Positions 12,396-26,132 of a stretch of DNA of 64,000 bases are shown piece by piece. The first letter of the stretch is position 1. Every line of letters begins with the position of its first letter. The position numbers and the translations under genes are program-made. The DNA lies in assembly GCA_013397455.1 (NCBI GenBank), contig VYZB01000079.1, positions 1,205,200 to 1,269,199 of the forward strand, given 5' to 3'. Source of the stretch: Crotophaga sulcirostris. Lineage: Eukaryota > Chordata > Aves > Cuculiformes > Crotophagidae. The notes under the pieces are model-generated. The model saw only the letters and a list, made by a program, of their open reading frames with translations. It ran no database searches and had not been told where the DNA came from.

Positions 12396-14503
12396 ACTGG
12401 ACAAGCTGTGCATTTTAGCCCAGAGAAGCTGAAAAATGCGGTGTTTCTGTGTTTTAAGGAGTTCTTATAGGTCAGCCTTTCATTAATGTCATTATTTATT
12501 CTAATCTCATTTCAGCCGAGCATTTATGTTTCAAAGTGTAGTACTACCAGAGTATTAGCCAAGCTGGGGTTAGCATTGCAACCTACAGGCATTAACTTTT
12601 CAGTGCCAATGGCATCAACAGGAGTAGCAGAAATGCCAGTATGTGCCTGGTGTGAGCTCATGTAGTGCAACAATGTGCACAGAGCTCTGTGGTGGTTCAC
12701 AAATGCCAATGTGTTGCTCCACAGAAAGTATAAAAATCTAAATTTGGAAAGAAACATCTATCTTCTCATTTCTGCCTTCTAAATAGTTGATTTATTTGTT
12801 ATAGATTTTTTTTTTACTAGTCTCAGAATGACTTCTCAGCATTTGGATAAATCTTGTAATATCACTTTGCTTCAGGAATAAAAAAAGTAAACTGTTTATT
12901 CCTCTCTACTCAGCCTCACTGGTTGTCCACAGAGGAGTCCTTGAAAGAAACTAGGTGCACACTTTAAGTTTTCTAGTAGCTCAAGTAGTAGTTGTGCTGT
13001 GGGTTATTGTTAGAATTACAACAACAGAGGCTAATTAAAAAGAATGCTATTGCCTTTTAGGAAGAAAAACAAGTTTAATTTGTAACATCCCAGACACGTT
13101 CTGCCAGAGTCTTCCTCTCATCTTTTCTTAACTGGTTTTGATTAATGTAATTTTAACCATGATGTCTCTGTGTAACTTGGCATCTAAGATTCTTTCTACC
13201 AAACTGCATTATTGTTCTCTACTTGATGGAGCTGTTGACAAGTGTCATTTTCAGAATACTGTTGTGGGAAGGCACTGTACTATTGCTGCTACTTAGTGTA
13301 CTTTCTCCCTAGCAAGCAGATAAACCAAAAATTTAAGAAAAATAAAGAGAAAATAGCCTCTTTTCTGTGTTTACAGTGTACTAGAAGCAACTAGTTACAG
13401 AGTAATTGTATGCAATCTACTTTTGTTTTGGTATAACCCATAAATCATCAGTTTGAAGCAAAACCTTGTAACTGAGTAGCGAGGTGGGCACAGGCATGTG
13501 TTGGAAGTTTACCCCACAAAGGGAGGAGTTTACCTCCATTTTTCAACTCCCTTCCTTCCCCTGCCTTTTTTCTGATCCTGCAGTCCATGCTGGCCTCTTC
13601 CAGGAGCCGAGTTCCTCTGGTCCTTCCTTCTCTCCATCCCTTATTTCATTGGGGTTATCTGGAGATGTGGGTATCTAGTACCTGGAAAAACAGTCTGTCT
13701 CAAAGCAGAGAGGATTTTTGTAGTGCAGAATAAAGGTATGAAAGTGTGATGGTACCTTTAAGGAGATCAGGAAATAAAGAGTAGTGATATTTTGTCATAA
13801 CTGTGTTTAAATTAGAAGAGCTTCCAGGGACTTTTTCTTGCTCTTGTATGTCCAGCAGGAGCTGGGCTTCAAGCCTCCAGAAATTGGTTCTGAAATCTCT
13901 TGGATGAAGTGCGTGTGTCTGTGTGTCCTGAGGCAACCAACTTCTTGTATTGAAGCCTGCCTCAGCAGAGGGAAGGTCTGTGTTTCCAGTAATGAACGCC
14001 GTCATAGCTCCAAATGAGTCCCTTGCATAACTGACAGATGGGTGCAGAGCAGAGCTTGATTCAGCCTCTGAAAACAAATATTAAACCTAAAAAAAAAATT
14101 CCTCAAAGACTCAACCATTTCAAATTCAAAATAAAGTACCGGTTAACCACAAGCCTGCTCATATATATAAAACCTGTATGACAGCTGCAGCAGAACTTTT
14201 TTTCCTAGTAGAGTCATTCCTTTGCCTCAGCTGAATTCCCTTACTAATAGAGATTAACCTTCTGTGGACAACACATGCATTTCACTATTACCTCTGTTGG
14301 CATCTTATGAGATAACATAACTCTGTCTTAATCTGACTTCCCAACTGAGTCCGGTCCATAGATCTAAACTCTTCTAAACTTGAGGGATGTGGAGAAAGGA
14401 ATCACATACAAATGCAGATTTTTCTAGCTTGTGGGTATCACTAAAGATTACTGAGAACAAAATCTTGCCTTTGTTTATGGAAATAATATTTATATTCAAT
14501 TTT
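12396..14503. other. Gene-free unique sequence
   Basis: The 125-codon minus-strand frame at 13700-14077 is the only sizeable open frame. It shows no signal peptide, transmembrane stretch or domain motif that I recognise, and its codons look random. I see no repeat beyond the flanking relics. Confidence 0.55.
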
Positions 14504-14569
14504 GGGCCTGTTCTGCTGTTACATAACTCCCTGGGTTTCAGTGGGGTTCCACCAGCTGGGAATTTAGAA
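14504..14569. repeat. Palindromic sauropsid repeat relic (fragment)
   Basis: Reads GGGCCTGTTCTGCTGTTA, then GGGTTTCAGTGGGGTTCCAC, then CAGCTGGGAATTTA. This fits the remembered pattern of the same reptile/bird palindromic repeats ('gggcc...ttctgct...ttcagtggggttacaccag...gaattt'). Within the window the resemblance to the 3404 copy is limited to the ends, so this is less secure than that one. Confidence 0.45.
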
Positions 14570-17500
14570 TGTTTTACCTTATAGTGCACTTGTTTTGATT
14601 TTCTTCTGTATAGGTGAGAGCAGTTTGAACAAGGCATTAGAAAACTTGAGGAATGTGGGCTCTATTCCCAGTAGCATGGTGGGGGCATGTGCATATCTGG
14701 ATGCTACTCAGCACTCATCTTCTCTTTCTGTAAAATTTCCTCATATTAGTTTAGTCAGGAAGAAGCAAGGTGGAATAATAGGAATAGTTATAACCATGAT
14801 ATCCTGAGGCAGTTGCTTTGCTCTCTTCAGATCGTTGTATGAGTGCACAAGCGAAAGGGTGAATGGAACTGATGCATGACAGTTGTGTAGCCCATTGCTT
14901 GATAAAGGTTTCTGTGGAGAAAGTGGCACTGCCACGTGGTTTTGTGCCCATACCTCCAGCTTTTTACCATTCTTGTTGTCTTACCCTCCAGTATCATCTA
15001 GGACCTTCTCTAAGAGACCTTCTTCCATGTATTTCAGCACTACTTGGGACAACAGAGATCAGGCTCTGAGAAAGACCTGCAATGAAAACTTTCTTAGCTC
15101 GCAGGGGATGTTTTTAGCTTCTCCTCCCCATGTCTCTGAAAACAGGGAGCCAAAAACAACACTGAGTCACTCCAGGCTTGTTCTTCCCCAAAGCACAAGC
15201 ATGTTCCCCACCCCACCCACATCAAGAGATGTATTGCTGCAAAGAGTTGTGAAAAGGGGTGCGGGCTGGATGCTGAACCCATTCCTGATGATCTTTGTAT
15301 ATGTTTCTGTAGCTGTACATTGCATGGATTTTTCAGCTGTGGGACAACATCTGTGCAGGTGTTCTATCATGCATTGCAGAGGGGATGGATGAAAAGAGAA
15401 GGTGCTGTAAAGATCTTGTGTTTAAATTCATCTGGCTCATTTCTGCATGGACTGAGAAGTATTCATACGTGCAGCCAAGCCAGATGGATGTTATGAGTAG
15501 CTGTGGTACATTCAGGGCTGCGCTACAGCTTCACACGGATCATTCTGGAGTGCCTTGCTGAGCAGAACTGGGCTGTTTGCTAACTGGTTGCCTTCCTATA
15601 AATGTTGGGCTTAGGGGAAAATAGAAAGAAACCTTCATGTCATTGAAAGCAAAAGTCGTTAGCCACAGAAGTCTGAATATTTTATGGACTTCTTTTCCCT
15701 CACTCAGGAAGCTTACACACTGGATTGCAGAGACATGGTAGAAAAGTCGCATTGTCCGCTTCATGTACAAGGCATGGGAATAGATATGAGCTCGAAACGG
15801 GTCAAGGAAAAGGAGCAGATTGGGTTGCACCCCAGCTGCCCTGCAGGAAGCTTGGCTGAGGCACCCTTCTAGGGGAGGTTTGCTGCTGAGAACGACCATG
15901 CTTGTGCCTGTCCCTATGTATTCAGGGGACACCCCAGGTTCCCCCACGCCCTTTAAAGTCCTGTAGCTCCAACCAAATGGAGTCTTTGCCTGGGTGTTTC
16001 AGTTTGATTCCGTATTCAGTGGCACATGATTTATGAGCTGTGCTCTCTGATTTATGATCTGTATGGCTGGCAAAAAAAGCAGGATCAGGCACTTGGCTAT
16101 TGTGCAAACGGGGATGACGCATAATGTCCAAAGAAGAACACAGGAAAGATAAAATTACACAGATTGTTGAAATACTCTCCTCAACTGTGTTGCTCATGTG
16201 GATGAGTAAAATAAGAATAAGGGTTGTTGGATTTTGTGTGCAAGTCGGTTTAACTCCATTTTTTCCCCTGCATTTGTGCTTCATTCAGCCAAGCAGCAAT
16301 GCTGGACTCTGTAGCATAATTTGCAATTCTGAATTTGGGTCAACACATAGAACTGTTCTTTGAGTTTCTACCGACTGATGGAATTGGTTTATATTTTCCT
16401 TTCCTAAACTCCACATAAAATTTGCTTTTTGGACACCACAAAACTTGTGCTTCTGACGTACTGGATATTTTATTTCTTTCTTAACATTTCCCTGAATGTG
16501 TATTTGAAGAATTGCCTTTTTTATTCAATACCTATTACACCTCAGTAGTGCAGATTTAGCCATGAAGTACGTGAGAGGAACTAAACTGAGGAGGGGAAGA
16601 ATTACTTACTTGGTGTGTGCTGTCCTGCGACAGCAGTACAAATTCAAAATGGTTTCCCTGAAACTTGTGGTGTAATTGAGAGTAGAATCCAACCTCTGTA
16701 ATTTCATCAGAGTGAATAACAAGCAATTATAATCAATAGCCTCCTGGACAGAATTCAATCACATTTGATCAGTGTCTTTGTTGCTGAGCAGTGTGGCAAT
16801 CACTGTTCTTTGTTTAATCTTTCGTTTGAATAAGAAGTTCCTCTTTTTTTTATTTATAAGTAGGGATTTCTGCTGAAGCAAGGCACTTTTTTTTTCAATG
16901 GCATTACTCTGCTGTTAAAGTGCTTTCCTTTAAATAACAGAATATGTATCTATGTGGAAGAGGAAGGGCCAGTATTTGAAAATGCTTTACAGGGCTGAAA
17001 GTAAGGAGACATAAGCACTTAATACTGGTCTAGAAAGATGTTTAGGATAGTGGGTTGAGGAGCTCATAAACCTGGGGGAGGGTCAGAAGAGCTAGTATGT
17101 CCAAAAGTCTAAGGTGCAAGCACAGATTTGAGATACTATGGATTTTTAGGGCTGTGACACAGGGAAAACAAATGCTTGGATCTTGAAGGTTTTACCATAC
17201 CTTGCCCGTTGTCCTTGCAATTACACCTACATCTGGCTTCCTGTCCCAGGATTACATAAACAGTTCTTGTGGGACTGCCCTCAATTTTACCTGAGTTCCA
17301 GGGAACCTTGCTGACTAAAAGACCACCCTTCACTTTCTTCCCCACCACGCACAAAAATCAGAAACAGTTCATGTGAAGACAATAGAATAGAGTCTGCTCT
17401 TAACAGTGGAGATGAAAACACATATCCTACTTATTTTCTGTGCTAGCACTTGGTGTCACCAAGATGTATGATGTGGCCTGAACCAAACCAAGAACTGCAC

Positions 17501-20478
17501 ACAAATTTGAAGAAAGAAGTCCTTTTGATGTGAAAAAAATCCACTATGTGAAAGATGCTTTGCATTTGCTCACAAAGAAGTGGTAAAGAGTGTAATTCAG
17601 TAACCACTTACCGTGGAGACTGTTAAAGATGGCAGTGGGCAGATGTTGAGTGGAAGCAGAAAGGCTGGAGCAAGCCTGGGAAATGACGTGCGTCTCCGAC
17701 CCTGGCGAGATCCAAAAGTAGAAGGAACTGAAAGCTGCTACCTTGCAGAGATTTGAACAGCTGATGGCAATGTATTGCCTCCATGAAAGGTTGAAACTTC
17801 CACCTCTCAAATGCTGTCTGCCAGCATGCCTGTATTGCCTATCAGCATCCCCACCCTCTAATTTTGGAAAGAAAACTGAATTTTTTCATGGCATCTGTGA
17901 AAGGTCACTGACCTGAGGTTTTAGTCTCTGCTGTGTCATCAGCTGGCATTGCCTGGTAACATTCATTCTCTGTTGATGCATCGAGGGCATAGTTAGGAAA
18001 AGTGGAGTGTAAGTGGATCAAACACTTTAACACAGCAGCTTAAACTTTTCATTTGCCCTTCTCTTCAGCAGAAGACTAGGTATTAGACTGAAAAAAAAAA
18101 AGTGTGAAAATACCCACTTTGCTTTCTTTATTTTTTTTTCGTCTCCTTCATGATGATGACCAGCTCAATTTGCCCCTGCTCACTATTTCTCACTTGGTAG
18201 GTGAAAATTGAACTTTTTCCCCCAGGTTTAAAAAAGGTAAACTTGGAGTGACTGTTCTAAATCGTGTGACCTCTGGCACGTGAAAGAAAATTAACTCTTC
18301 AGGAGCTAGCACTTCTTTCCCACAGGCTTCCAGCCCCCGAGTGTATTGAGAACAGCATATACTGTAGCTAAGATCTGTGGCGACAGTATTTTAGACTTGT
18401 ACAATCATCTTGCCAGAGGCAAAGGATATTCTGGGAAATCAGCCAGGAGAAACTTACAATAAGCAGGGCAAGTGGTATAAATGTAAGAATAGGGTGGGAT
18501 GCTTGGATGTGGAAACAGTTGGCCTTGGGACTGTGGTGAAACTGCATGGCAGCCTCAGAAAAGGAAGCTTGAATGAAAGCATTTATAAATGCTGCAGCTT
18601 TGTATAGACTCAATATTAATAGGATGAGACGCTTGAGGGGCAAAAAAAAAGATAAATGTGTTACTCTTGGGCCATAAAGGCAGTTGGATCAACACTTGGG
18701 TACGTACATCATCAATTTCCAAGTAAAAAGGATCTGGCTTTCTTTGATACTGCTCACATGACAGAGAATAGCAAGCCAAAGCACTATAAAGCAAATGAGG
18801 AAAGAACACACTTACCAAAGCAGCCAGGATGTTCAATTTACTTATTAGTGTTCCTTTATTTCTGATTTCTGTGCTAGAATAGAATGGAAGGGGAAAAACC
18901 TCTGCATCTGGCTAAGTGTCCTAACTTTATTGAACTTAAGCTTTATTTTTTTCACATATCTACAGGAGATCCAGCTCCCGCATGGATGAGCTGATCTTAG
19001 ATCTAACCATGTAATTGTGTCAAGCAGGAAGTGACTGCAGTAAGAAAAGGCTAGAGGAGGAATAGGTTTAATTGTTTTAATATGTGTAAGTATGGATGTT
19101 GGGTGGCAGATGCATCTCTGCTAGACAGGATGCCAGGGGATATATTTACTCATAGAAAAGGAGGTACACACAAAAGACAGTTGTTCAGTAAAGTCTTCTT
19201 ATGGAGAAAGCAGCTGAGAGAGAAAGTCCAAGGGAATAGAAAAAGAAGAAAACACATTCATGGAATCTGTACATTCCAGTCATAACATCCCCAAAAGGGG
19301 AAAAAAAAAAAAGCTATAAAAAGAGAAAAAGAAAGGTATTTGGTGAAATAAGGCCTTATGTGTTTCTCCAAAACCACCAAATGTGTTCAAATCCAGTTCC
19401 TTCTCATGCCAAGTATGTTGAGGTAACCACATTGTGCTGCTTAAAAGCAAGCTTTCTCATTTGAGAACTGTATGTTGCTGAGGCTTCGTGTCTGCTCAAG
19501 CCCAGTGTTTGCTGGCTGAGTGGAGGCCCTTCTGCACAGAGCTCAAGGTGGGGCTGGGAACTTTCTGCAGCACAGAGGAGAGACCCCAGGTCAGGCAAGT
19601 GCCATGCACTGGAGAAGTGCCCATCTCATGGTCACTATATGACCCTCATCAACGACAAAAGCAGCAAAGAAATGTCAGCGCTGACTCTTGCTTAAGCAGC
19701 TCTCTGGGTTATTGTTGGGAATTTGCTGGATCTGTCTGTGCCTGCAAAGGCCTGACTGCCAATTGATCTGTCTCTTCTCTGCTGGTGTATTCAGCTTATT
19801 TTTACTTGCTGCTACTGTCTTGATGTACTGCTGCTTGCCAGATCCTAAATGGACAGGCAGTGCCCAGGGCTGGATCGTTAGGGGTTGCAGCCCCCACTGT
19901 GGCTGCTGCTGCTCAGATGCAGTACCGCTGAAAGGTGTTCCTTTTTTTCGTGTGTACTAGGCTAATGAAGGACGCATGCTGATTTGGCAGGGATTTTGGA
20001 GCTGAAGGAACCCAGGTTCCTTTCTTTCTCTGCCCCAGTTCCTCTGAGAATGGTGGGATGCAAGAAAAGCATAAAACCATTTCACAAGGAGTGTTTAATC
20101 CAGTTAGTTATTGGAACAAGCAAGGTGTAAACGAGAACTGAGGAAAGATGAAGGAAACACCGCCTGTTTAACTACCTGTATTCTCTTACCCTTCTTGGTA
20201 ACTCTGCTTCTGCTGCTCTGTAGTCTGGGTTGATTGTAGAGTTAAATCACAATAGGCTGTTGAAAAGCCTTTATTACATATTCTCCTTAAAAGAAAGAGA
20301 TGGTTGCAGGGACTTTCTTATGAAGAACCTGTTGTAAAGTAGTACAGGAGAATGAGACCAAGTTCTCTACTTTGAAGTCTTATCAGAAGTAGGCGTATGA
20401 GATCTAGGAACCTTCAGGGTTGTGCTGTCGTGGGAGTATTGGTCATTCTTTTAGAAGTGATGCTTTTTTTTTATTGGT
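14570..20478. other. Gene-free unique sequence
   Basis: This block contains the longest open frame of the window (14883-15392, plus strand, 169 codons). It has no recognisable domain and overlaps frames of comparable length on the other strand, so I treat it as chance. A purine-rich stretch spans about 19190-19340 and includes an A run at 19301-19312. Acceptor-like pyrimidine tracts occur (for example before 14831 and 18069) but without convincing partner donors. Confidence 0.55.
19301..19337. repeat. A-rich simple tract
   Basis: A run of twelve A followed by AG-rich sequence (AAAAAGAGAAAAAGAAAGG). It sits in a broader purine-rich stretch. Simple sequence with no attached repeat body. Confidence 0.8.
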
Positions 20479-20911
20479 TTACACTAAATGTTTCTCAAAG
20501 TAGAGGGAGGGCTGTGTCTGCTCACCCATGATGTGCAACTTATCCAAGTATTTGTAAATTGGAAATAGTGTAGCCTGGAACATTGGTTTCAGCTGGTGAA
20601 TAGATTCTTTCCCAATCCGTGTCCTTCCAGCCTTGCCATGCAGCTGATGTCTAATGTAGGTTAAGTTTCTCGGTTTTGGTAATGCAGACAGATGCAAGAT
20701 AAATGTCTGACATTTCTGCTATTTCCTTTGCTTCTGACTCTAGTTCTACTTGTTCATTCTTCGGAGGACAGATCACTTCCTTCAACAGTTGTCTATTATA
20801 TGCAGTACATACCAACATAAAAGGAATGTTTAAGCATTCAAGATGTTCTTTGGCTGTCCATGCTAATTTTGTTTCTATGGCTCTGACAGGCTGGATAAAT
20901 TTTTTCCCCAC
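20479..20911 (-). pseudogene. Possible decayed coding segment (unidentified, frameshifted)
   Basis: On the minus strand two consecutive frames read like protein. The first runs from 20911 to 20651 with pieces such as AWTAKEHLECLNIPFMLV and ICPPKNEQVELESEAKEI. The second, shifted by one frame near 20690, runs to 20479 with pieces such as HQLHGKAGRTRIGKESIHQL and QATLFPIYKYLDKLHIMGE. The first uses a GTG at its 5' limit, not an ATG, and is preceded in frame by a stop. No splice acceptor or poly-A tail is evident. I do not recognise the protein. It could be a degenerate retrocopy, a piece of an old transposon protein, or a chance pair of open frames; the composition is what draws attention. Confidence 0.2.
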
Positions 20912-22778
20912 TTGTTTTTAATTTTTTGCATATAGTGGCTGGTTATGCATGTGGAAATACTTGGGGATGAGTGAAGGGAACTATCATCTCCTTTTTGTTG
21001 TACATGAAGGAGAAACAACCATGAGACTTAATCTAGATGGAAAGAAAAAAATGAAAACACTAGAACTGCATCCTCTACTTGTGACACATACCAGGTTCCT
21101 CTTTGTTTTGACCCACATTACATCTTTGCTTGGTAATAGGAAGTAGGTCATCAAAATAAAAGCAGATGCAATTGGGGCACTTCTGAAATCCTCTAAATTT
21201 CCTAAATCCTACTCAGCTGCGCAAAGCAGATATGTCACTGATGGTACCAGAACATATGGTTTCTCCTGGGAATAAATGAAGATAACACTTCTGCTTCTTT
21301 TATTTCATCTGTTAGCTTTGATATGTCAATGACAAAGGGCTCACCAGGACACCATGGTAGAAATGAGTGGAGTTCTGTTTGGGAGTTCATTGTCCTTAGG
21401 GAGTTCTTTAAGGTAACTCATCTGCCTAGCCCACTGATTCCTTTAAGGCATTACTGAGAAACAGTTTGAGTCTCTTAACATGGACACAAGGCCAGTAGAA
21501 AAGTGCATAAAGGCTGTGAACCCTATTACACAAACACAACCGGTGCAGTGAAAGGATAACACTGGTATCTTTCCAGCACCTGGCTAATGGTAAACTGACT
21601 CATGCTTCATCTAGATAAAGTTGACACAATCTGGTGGACTCGGAAGAGGCATGTAGAACATAGATCATCTTCCTCGGCTCCAGACAAAGGGTGTACACTC
21701 TCTTTTAAGTCTGGTTTTCAGGAGGTCTCAACAGCTGAATATTGGCATCTACGTCAGACTTTTCTCTCTGCTGGGAATCTCCTTCTTACCCATGCTTCTT
21801 TCTTCATTAAGGCTTTGAATGGGGCGTGATGCAAAGCACATACAGGCAACAAATCCTCAAAAGCTGTTCTGACTTCAGAGCTTTCTAGGAGTATTTCCAA
21901 TCTAAATGTAAAAATACTTTAGGATCTCGCTCTCTTTATTGCACTTCTAGCATAAGTGAAATCATCCATGCAGAGAACTTGCATACAGCCTCCCACATAG
22001 TGGTTTTAACCTAGGTTTCTAAAACAATATGACTTAGGCACTTGTCTTTGTGTCAGGCTTCATCCTCATGCTAGGGCATTTTAGTCGATTTCAGCTATGC
22101 TGGGCAGAGAGGTAGTAATTTGTCTTTCTACTTCCTTTAGAGAAGAACAAGCAGCTACAAGAAAGAGAAAGGAAAGTCTGTGGCACCTCTGAAAAGGTGT
22201 TAGAGAAACTGTATGATTGACAAGATAGTATGAGAGACAACAAAGAAGCTGCATGTCATAAATGACTTATAAGGCTGAATTTTGGGTAATACATTGGAAG
22301 ACAGACTTAAGACAACTTAAGCTGGTTGTCTGAGACTGAAAAACAACTTAAGCTGGTTCGTTAAAGAGTTTTTGTGTTCTATAAGTAGCGTTTTATTGTA
22401 ACTTGGATGGATTTCTGTATAATACGAATAGTCCATATGATGTTTTGGCCTTGCCTTCTTTTAACCTCTAGCTGCTAGTCCATAGATTCATAGTACCATT
22501 GGAGAGGTACTTAATAAGCTGGAAAAAACATCAGAATGAAACAAAAAAACTGAAAAGTGGAAAAGTTGCAAGAGCCCTTGATGTATAATGGAGTAATATT
22601 TCACTTACAATACCACTGATTTATCTACCATGAAGTCATTCTGTATTGCTAATACAAACATGTTTCCTCTCGGAACAACACATTGCTGTTTGCAGGTCAA
22701 ACCCTTTCATTCAGGGTTTAGTAGTTCTTGCCCCTGTGTCTCAGGTGTGAGCATCACCAGGTGCCAAATGCAATCAAC
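20912..22778. other. Gene-free sequence with a short tandem repeat
   Basis: Open frames are short (at most 75 codons) and unrecognised. The tandem duplication near 22312 is listed separately. At 22484-22500 ATAGATTCATAGTACC faintly recalls the terminal repeat of old CR1 copies but is too short to call. Confidence 0.55.
22312..22358. repeat. Short direct repeat, 16-bp unit
   Basis: ACAACTTAAGCTGGTT occurs at 22312-22327 and again, identical, at 22343-22358, a 31-base period. The flanks (AGACTTAAG / AGACTGAAA) also resemble each other, so this is a local duplication of about 31 bases. It is not linked to any gene. Confidence 0.85.
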
Positions 22779-22830
22779 ACAAATTCTGCTCTTGATCACA
22801 CTGGTATCTGCTTTGTCCAGAGGAGAACTT
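22779..22830. repeat. Palindromic sauropsid repeat relic (one arm)
   Basis: CAAATTCTGCTCTTGATCAC with the following CTGG aligns with the arm of the relic at 3404 at 18 of 25 bases. The next bases (GTATCTGCTTTGTCCAGAGG) loosely follow the family's continuation. The opposite arm is not visible, so this is a truncated copy. Confidence 0.5.
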
Positions 22831-25800
22831 GGCATTTAGACTTTGTGTCACATTTTAAGAAAAATAATATTGACTCACGTTATTTCAAAATCATTGTTTA
22901 TAGCCAGCAAGTTTTAAATTAAAACAGTCAGGCATGTTTTCCTTCTATGCTCATTGCTAAATAAGCTGTGGAAAAGGTTTCTGTTTGCAGACCTCCTTTC
23001 TCCTCCTCTAAGATTATTATGTTTCATGTGTTCTACTTCATCCCAAGATCATGCTATTGTTCTCTTCAGAGCTTCCTAGGCCTTTTATCTCTCTCTCCAT
23101 TGTTTCCATTTGGCCTCACGATAGGTCAGCTGGAAATTGCATTGCTGGAGAGTATTCTGGTCTTGAGAACACAAAAAAAGGAGGGAGGAGAGCCTTCAAA
23201 TAGTGTCAGTTCTTCATTCAGAGCATACAACTAAGTAAACCTATGAAGGCTGTGTTTCTAAATTCTTTATCTACTCAAGGCTAGCAGAATACACTGCATA
23301 TCAGGCACCATGTTCAGCAACAGCTCCTGTTCTCTTGTTTAAAAAGTGAGTCTTTTCACATCGTATTTCCATGCTGCTCGTGTTTTCTCCTTTGTCTTTA
23401 ACTATCCACCAGGGGCCACTATATTGGATATGACAGTTCAAAATGTGTATTTAAAGCTCAGTGACACACAACTAATGCTGCAACCACAAAGAAACAGTTA
23501 TGGCAATTGAACCATGTGAGCTGCTGTAGTGTTGCAGATCCATCAGTCTTTCCATCGTGACTCCTCCTCACTCCCGGAGGATTTATTGGCGCGTTTTTGA
23601 GAGGACTCCAATAACTAAAATAAAGATGTATTTGTCTCCACAGAAATGTTGCAGCCACGTATGTGGCTATTTGAAGAAAGCAACAAAAAAACCAACCCCG
23701 AAGCCCCATCAAACTTATGCTGTAGTGGCTCTACTGACGGATTTCCAAACTGACAGGAAGTGTTAATTGATAGGAAAGGTTAATTTGGCCACTTTCTGAA
23801 TAAGTATGTAATACAGGCTTTGATTGCTCAGTTTTCTTTCTTTACATCTTGTAAGGTGTCTGCTTCATTCAAGGCACAAGGTGGTTATACTCTGGGGCAG
23901 AATTTGTTTGGCAGATAGGCAGGAGCAAGGGGTACAGATGATGCAGGAAGGTGCCCCTATGAAAGCAGCTAAATAGCACCTTGCTGTGCTGGAGTCTATG
24001 CCAGCCTTTGCCACCAAAATCTTGCTTGTCATCAGAGAAGTAATTTGAACCATGCTTCTTGTAGATGGTCAGTAATGGTATGTTCTTCATGGACTGGTTA
24101 GTTCAAGGCACTGGCAGTTACAGCCCTGAAGACCAGAGGAGCTGTAATTTTTATACAGCAATTTGGACACTCCATCCAGATCTTTGGCTGGAAGTTGAGT
24201 GAGCTGTGCCCACATCCTGAGCAAGCTTGATGATGCATTGCCATGTTACAGCAGGACTGAGCCTGTGCTAATAAAACTCTGCCTCTCAACAGGGGCTGTG
24301 GCTTTTTAGCAGATAGGTTTCAGTTGTTGGGGAATGAAGTGACCCTATGAAAAGGAAATCACCTGAGGTCAAATGCTTAAATTTTCCTGCTAACTGATGT
24401 GGTCTAGGGAGAAAGGACATGGACTCACTTCTGGGGTGCATGAGTGGCCCGCTGTCAAAGAAACTCTTGGTGGGGTAAGTCCCCAAAATACTGAGTGCCC
24501 AAAAGGTGCTGGATTCCAGCCATTCCCTACAGACAGGCCTCTTGAGAAAATGGCTCATGTGACCATATGATAGCAAACCAGTTACTTTTGTATGTGCACG
24601 AGGTGACCAAAATCAACTCACGCAAGCAACTTTGCCACCTCAGCATAGCATTGTTTTGGTTTTTGGAAGAAAAAAAACCTTCCAACTATTTATTGGTGAA
24701 CACAGTGAAAAGCTCGTGTTTTCCACGTTCAGTGCAGAAAGTGCATATCTCAAGGCAGTGCCCATGGGGACTGATCAGGTCCCTAGTCCCAGCACTGTTC
24801 AGTGGCAGCTGGGAAGGCGGTCATCTGAAGTATGAGACACGAACATGCCCTCTTGAGTCTGGAAGTCTAATGAGGAGAGCTTGGGACTGCTAGAGCTAAG
24901 GGACATTTCCCTTTGATTTTTGCATCAGAGGCCTGTGATTTGAGAGACTGAAGTTTAAGGTTGAGACTGTGGTGCTGGATTTCTGTAGTTAAATCTTGTA
25001 TTTTAAAAAATCTCTCATATATATATATATTTTTTTTTGGCCTTCATCTTTATTTAGGTACTGGTCTCCAAGAAACACCATAGCTATGTGTTGACTGGGA
25101 ACACTTGGTCCCACAGCTGCAAGCTCCTCTTACCTAGGGGAAAAAAGGATGCTTTATTAGCTCTTTTAACTTTGGTTGATATGCCCAGGCTGCCAAGAAA
25201 TGTACTTGTAAGGGGGGCCTACTGCACACTCCCTGGTTGGAGCCTCAGGCTACAGCCTCTTGTTATGTCATTCCCAAACACGAAGCATGTGCCTCTCCCA
25301 TGCAAGACCTCATGTGTAGATTTGTTCATACACCCCTCTCATATGACTGCACGTTCAGGGTTGATATCAGTGTCAGGGGGAGGAAATTCAGGGAAAAGTG
25401 CATTGGCGGAACTCATCTGGACAGTCAGAGTGAAGTTGAGATCTGGGCTGCTGACTGTGACTAAAATGTGATTGCATCTAATAGAAAAGGGAAAATGTAA
25501 ACTGTTATTCCCTCATCTTCCTGTTCGTGGCCTTTCACGAAGCTGGTAAAATCTTAAGGATAGTTCCAAATTTTACTCTAGCCTTTAAACCCAAAAACTC
25601 TTGTGTCAGAAGGGGCATAACAGAACACTTAGGCAAATGTTCCACATCTGCTCTGCTCTTCTACAAACCCTTTTCAGTGCAAAGTTTGATTTATGATCTA
25701 TGCAAAAATCCTCATTTGAATCCTAATCTCACATTTAACCATGCTATGCTTATTTGTTCATAGCTCTTTCTAGGAAGGATCAGTCTCATTGAGCCTCCAA

Positions 25801-26132
25801 CAGTCTTTCATTGTTAGTGAAGTACTCAAGTCATCTGGATTTCAGCTGTTGCTTTTTTTTTTCCAAATTATTGGAGACATAGCTATCTCCAGAAAAACAG
25901 AACGTATTGGCTGTACAGAGAGCCCATTGTATTGCCCAATCAAAGAGCAACCACTACCATGTGAAATAAAATACGGGCTGGGACAAGCATGAATCTGCTA
26001 TATGCTGGTGTTTGCAAGCTTGCTCTTGATTTTCTGGAGCAGATGCAGACCATAAGTCAGCTAATGATGAGTTAGGGTCAGCTCCCTAACACATTTTGAA
26101 GTAAGTGTTTTGAAAAGGCAGACAGTTTTGAT
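22831..26132. other. Gene-free unique sequence
   Basis: The 127-codon frame at 25088-25471 (plus) overlaps another open frame of 75 codons on the same strand and shows no known motif. A short AT microsatellite lies at 25017-25038. The rest is unremarkable unique sequence. Confidence 0.55.
25017..25038. repeat. (AT)7 microsatellite followed by poly-T
   Basis: Seven AT units run into a T run of about nine bases. Short and probably length-polymorphic; no regulatory inference is made. Confidence 0.9.

Noticed and set aside
14883..15392. Longest open frame, 169 codons, plus strand
   Set aside because: No domain, signal peptide or recognisable motif. Frames on the opposite strand are similarly open, and the length is within chance for 64 kb.
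22481..22520. ATAGATTCATAGTACC, resembling the terminal repeat of old CR1 elements
   Set aside because: Only about 20 bases fit and the following sequence does not continue the element.
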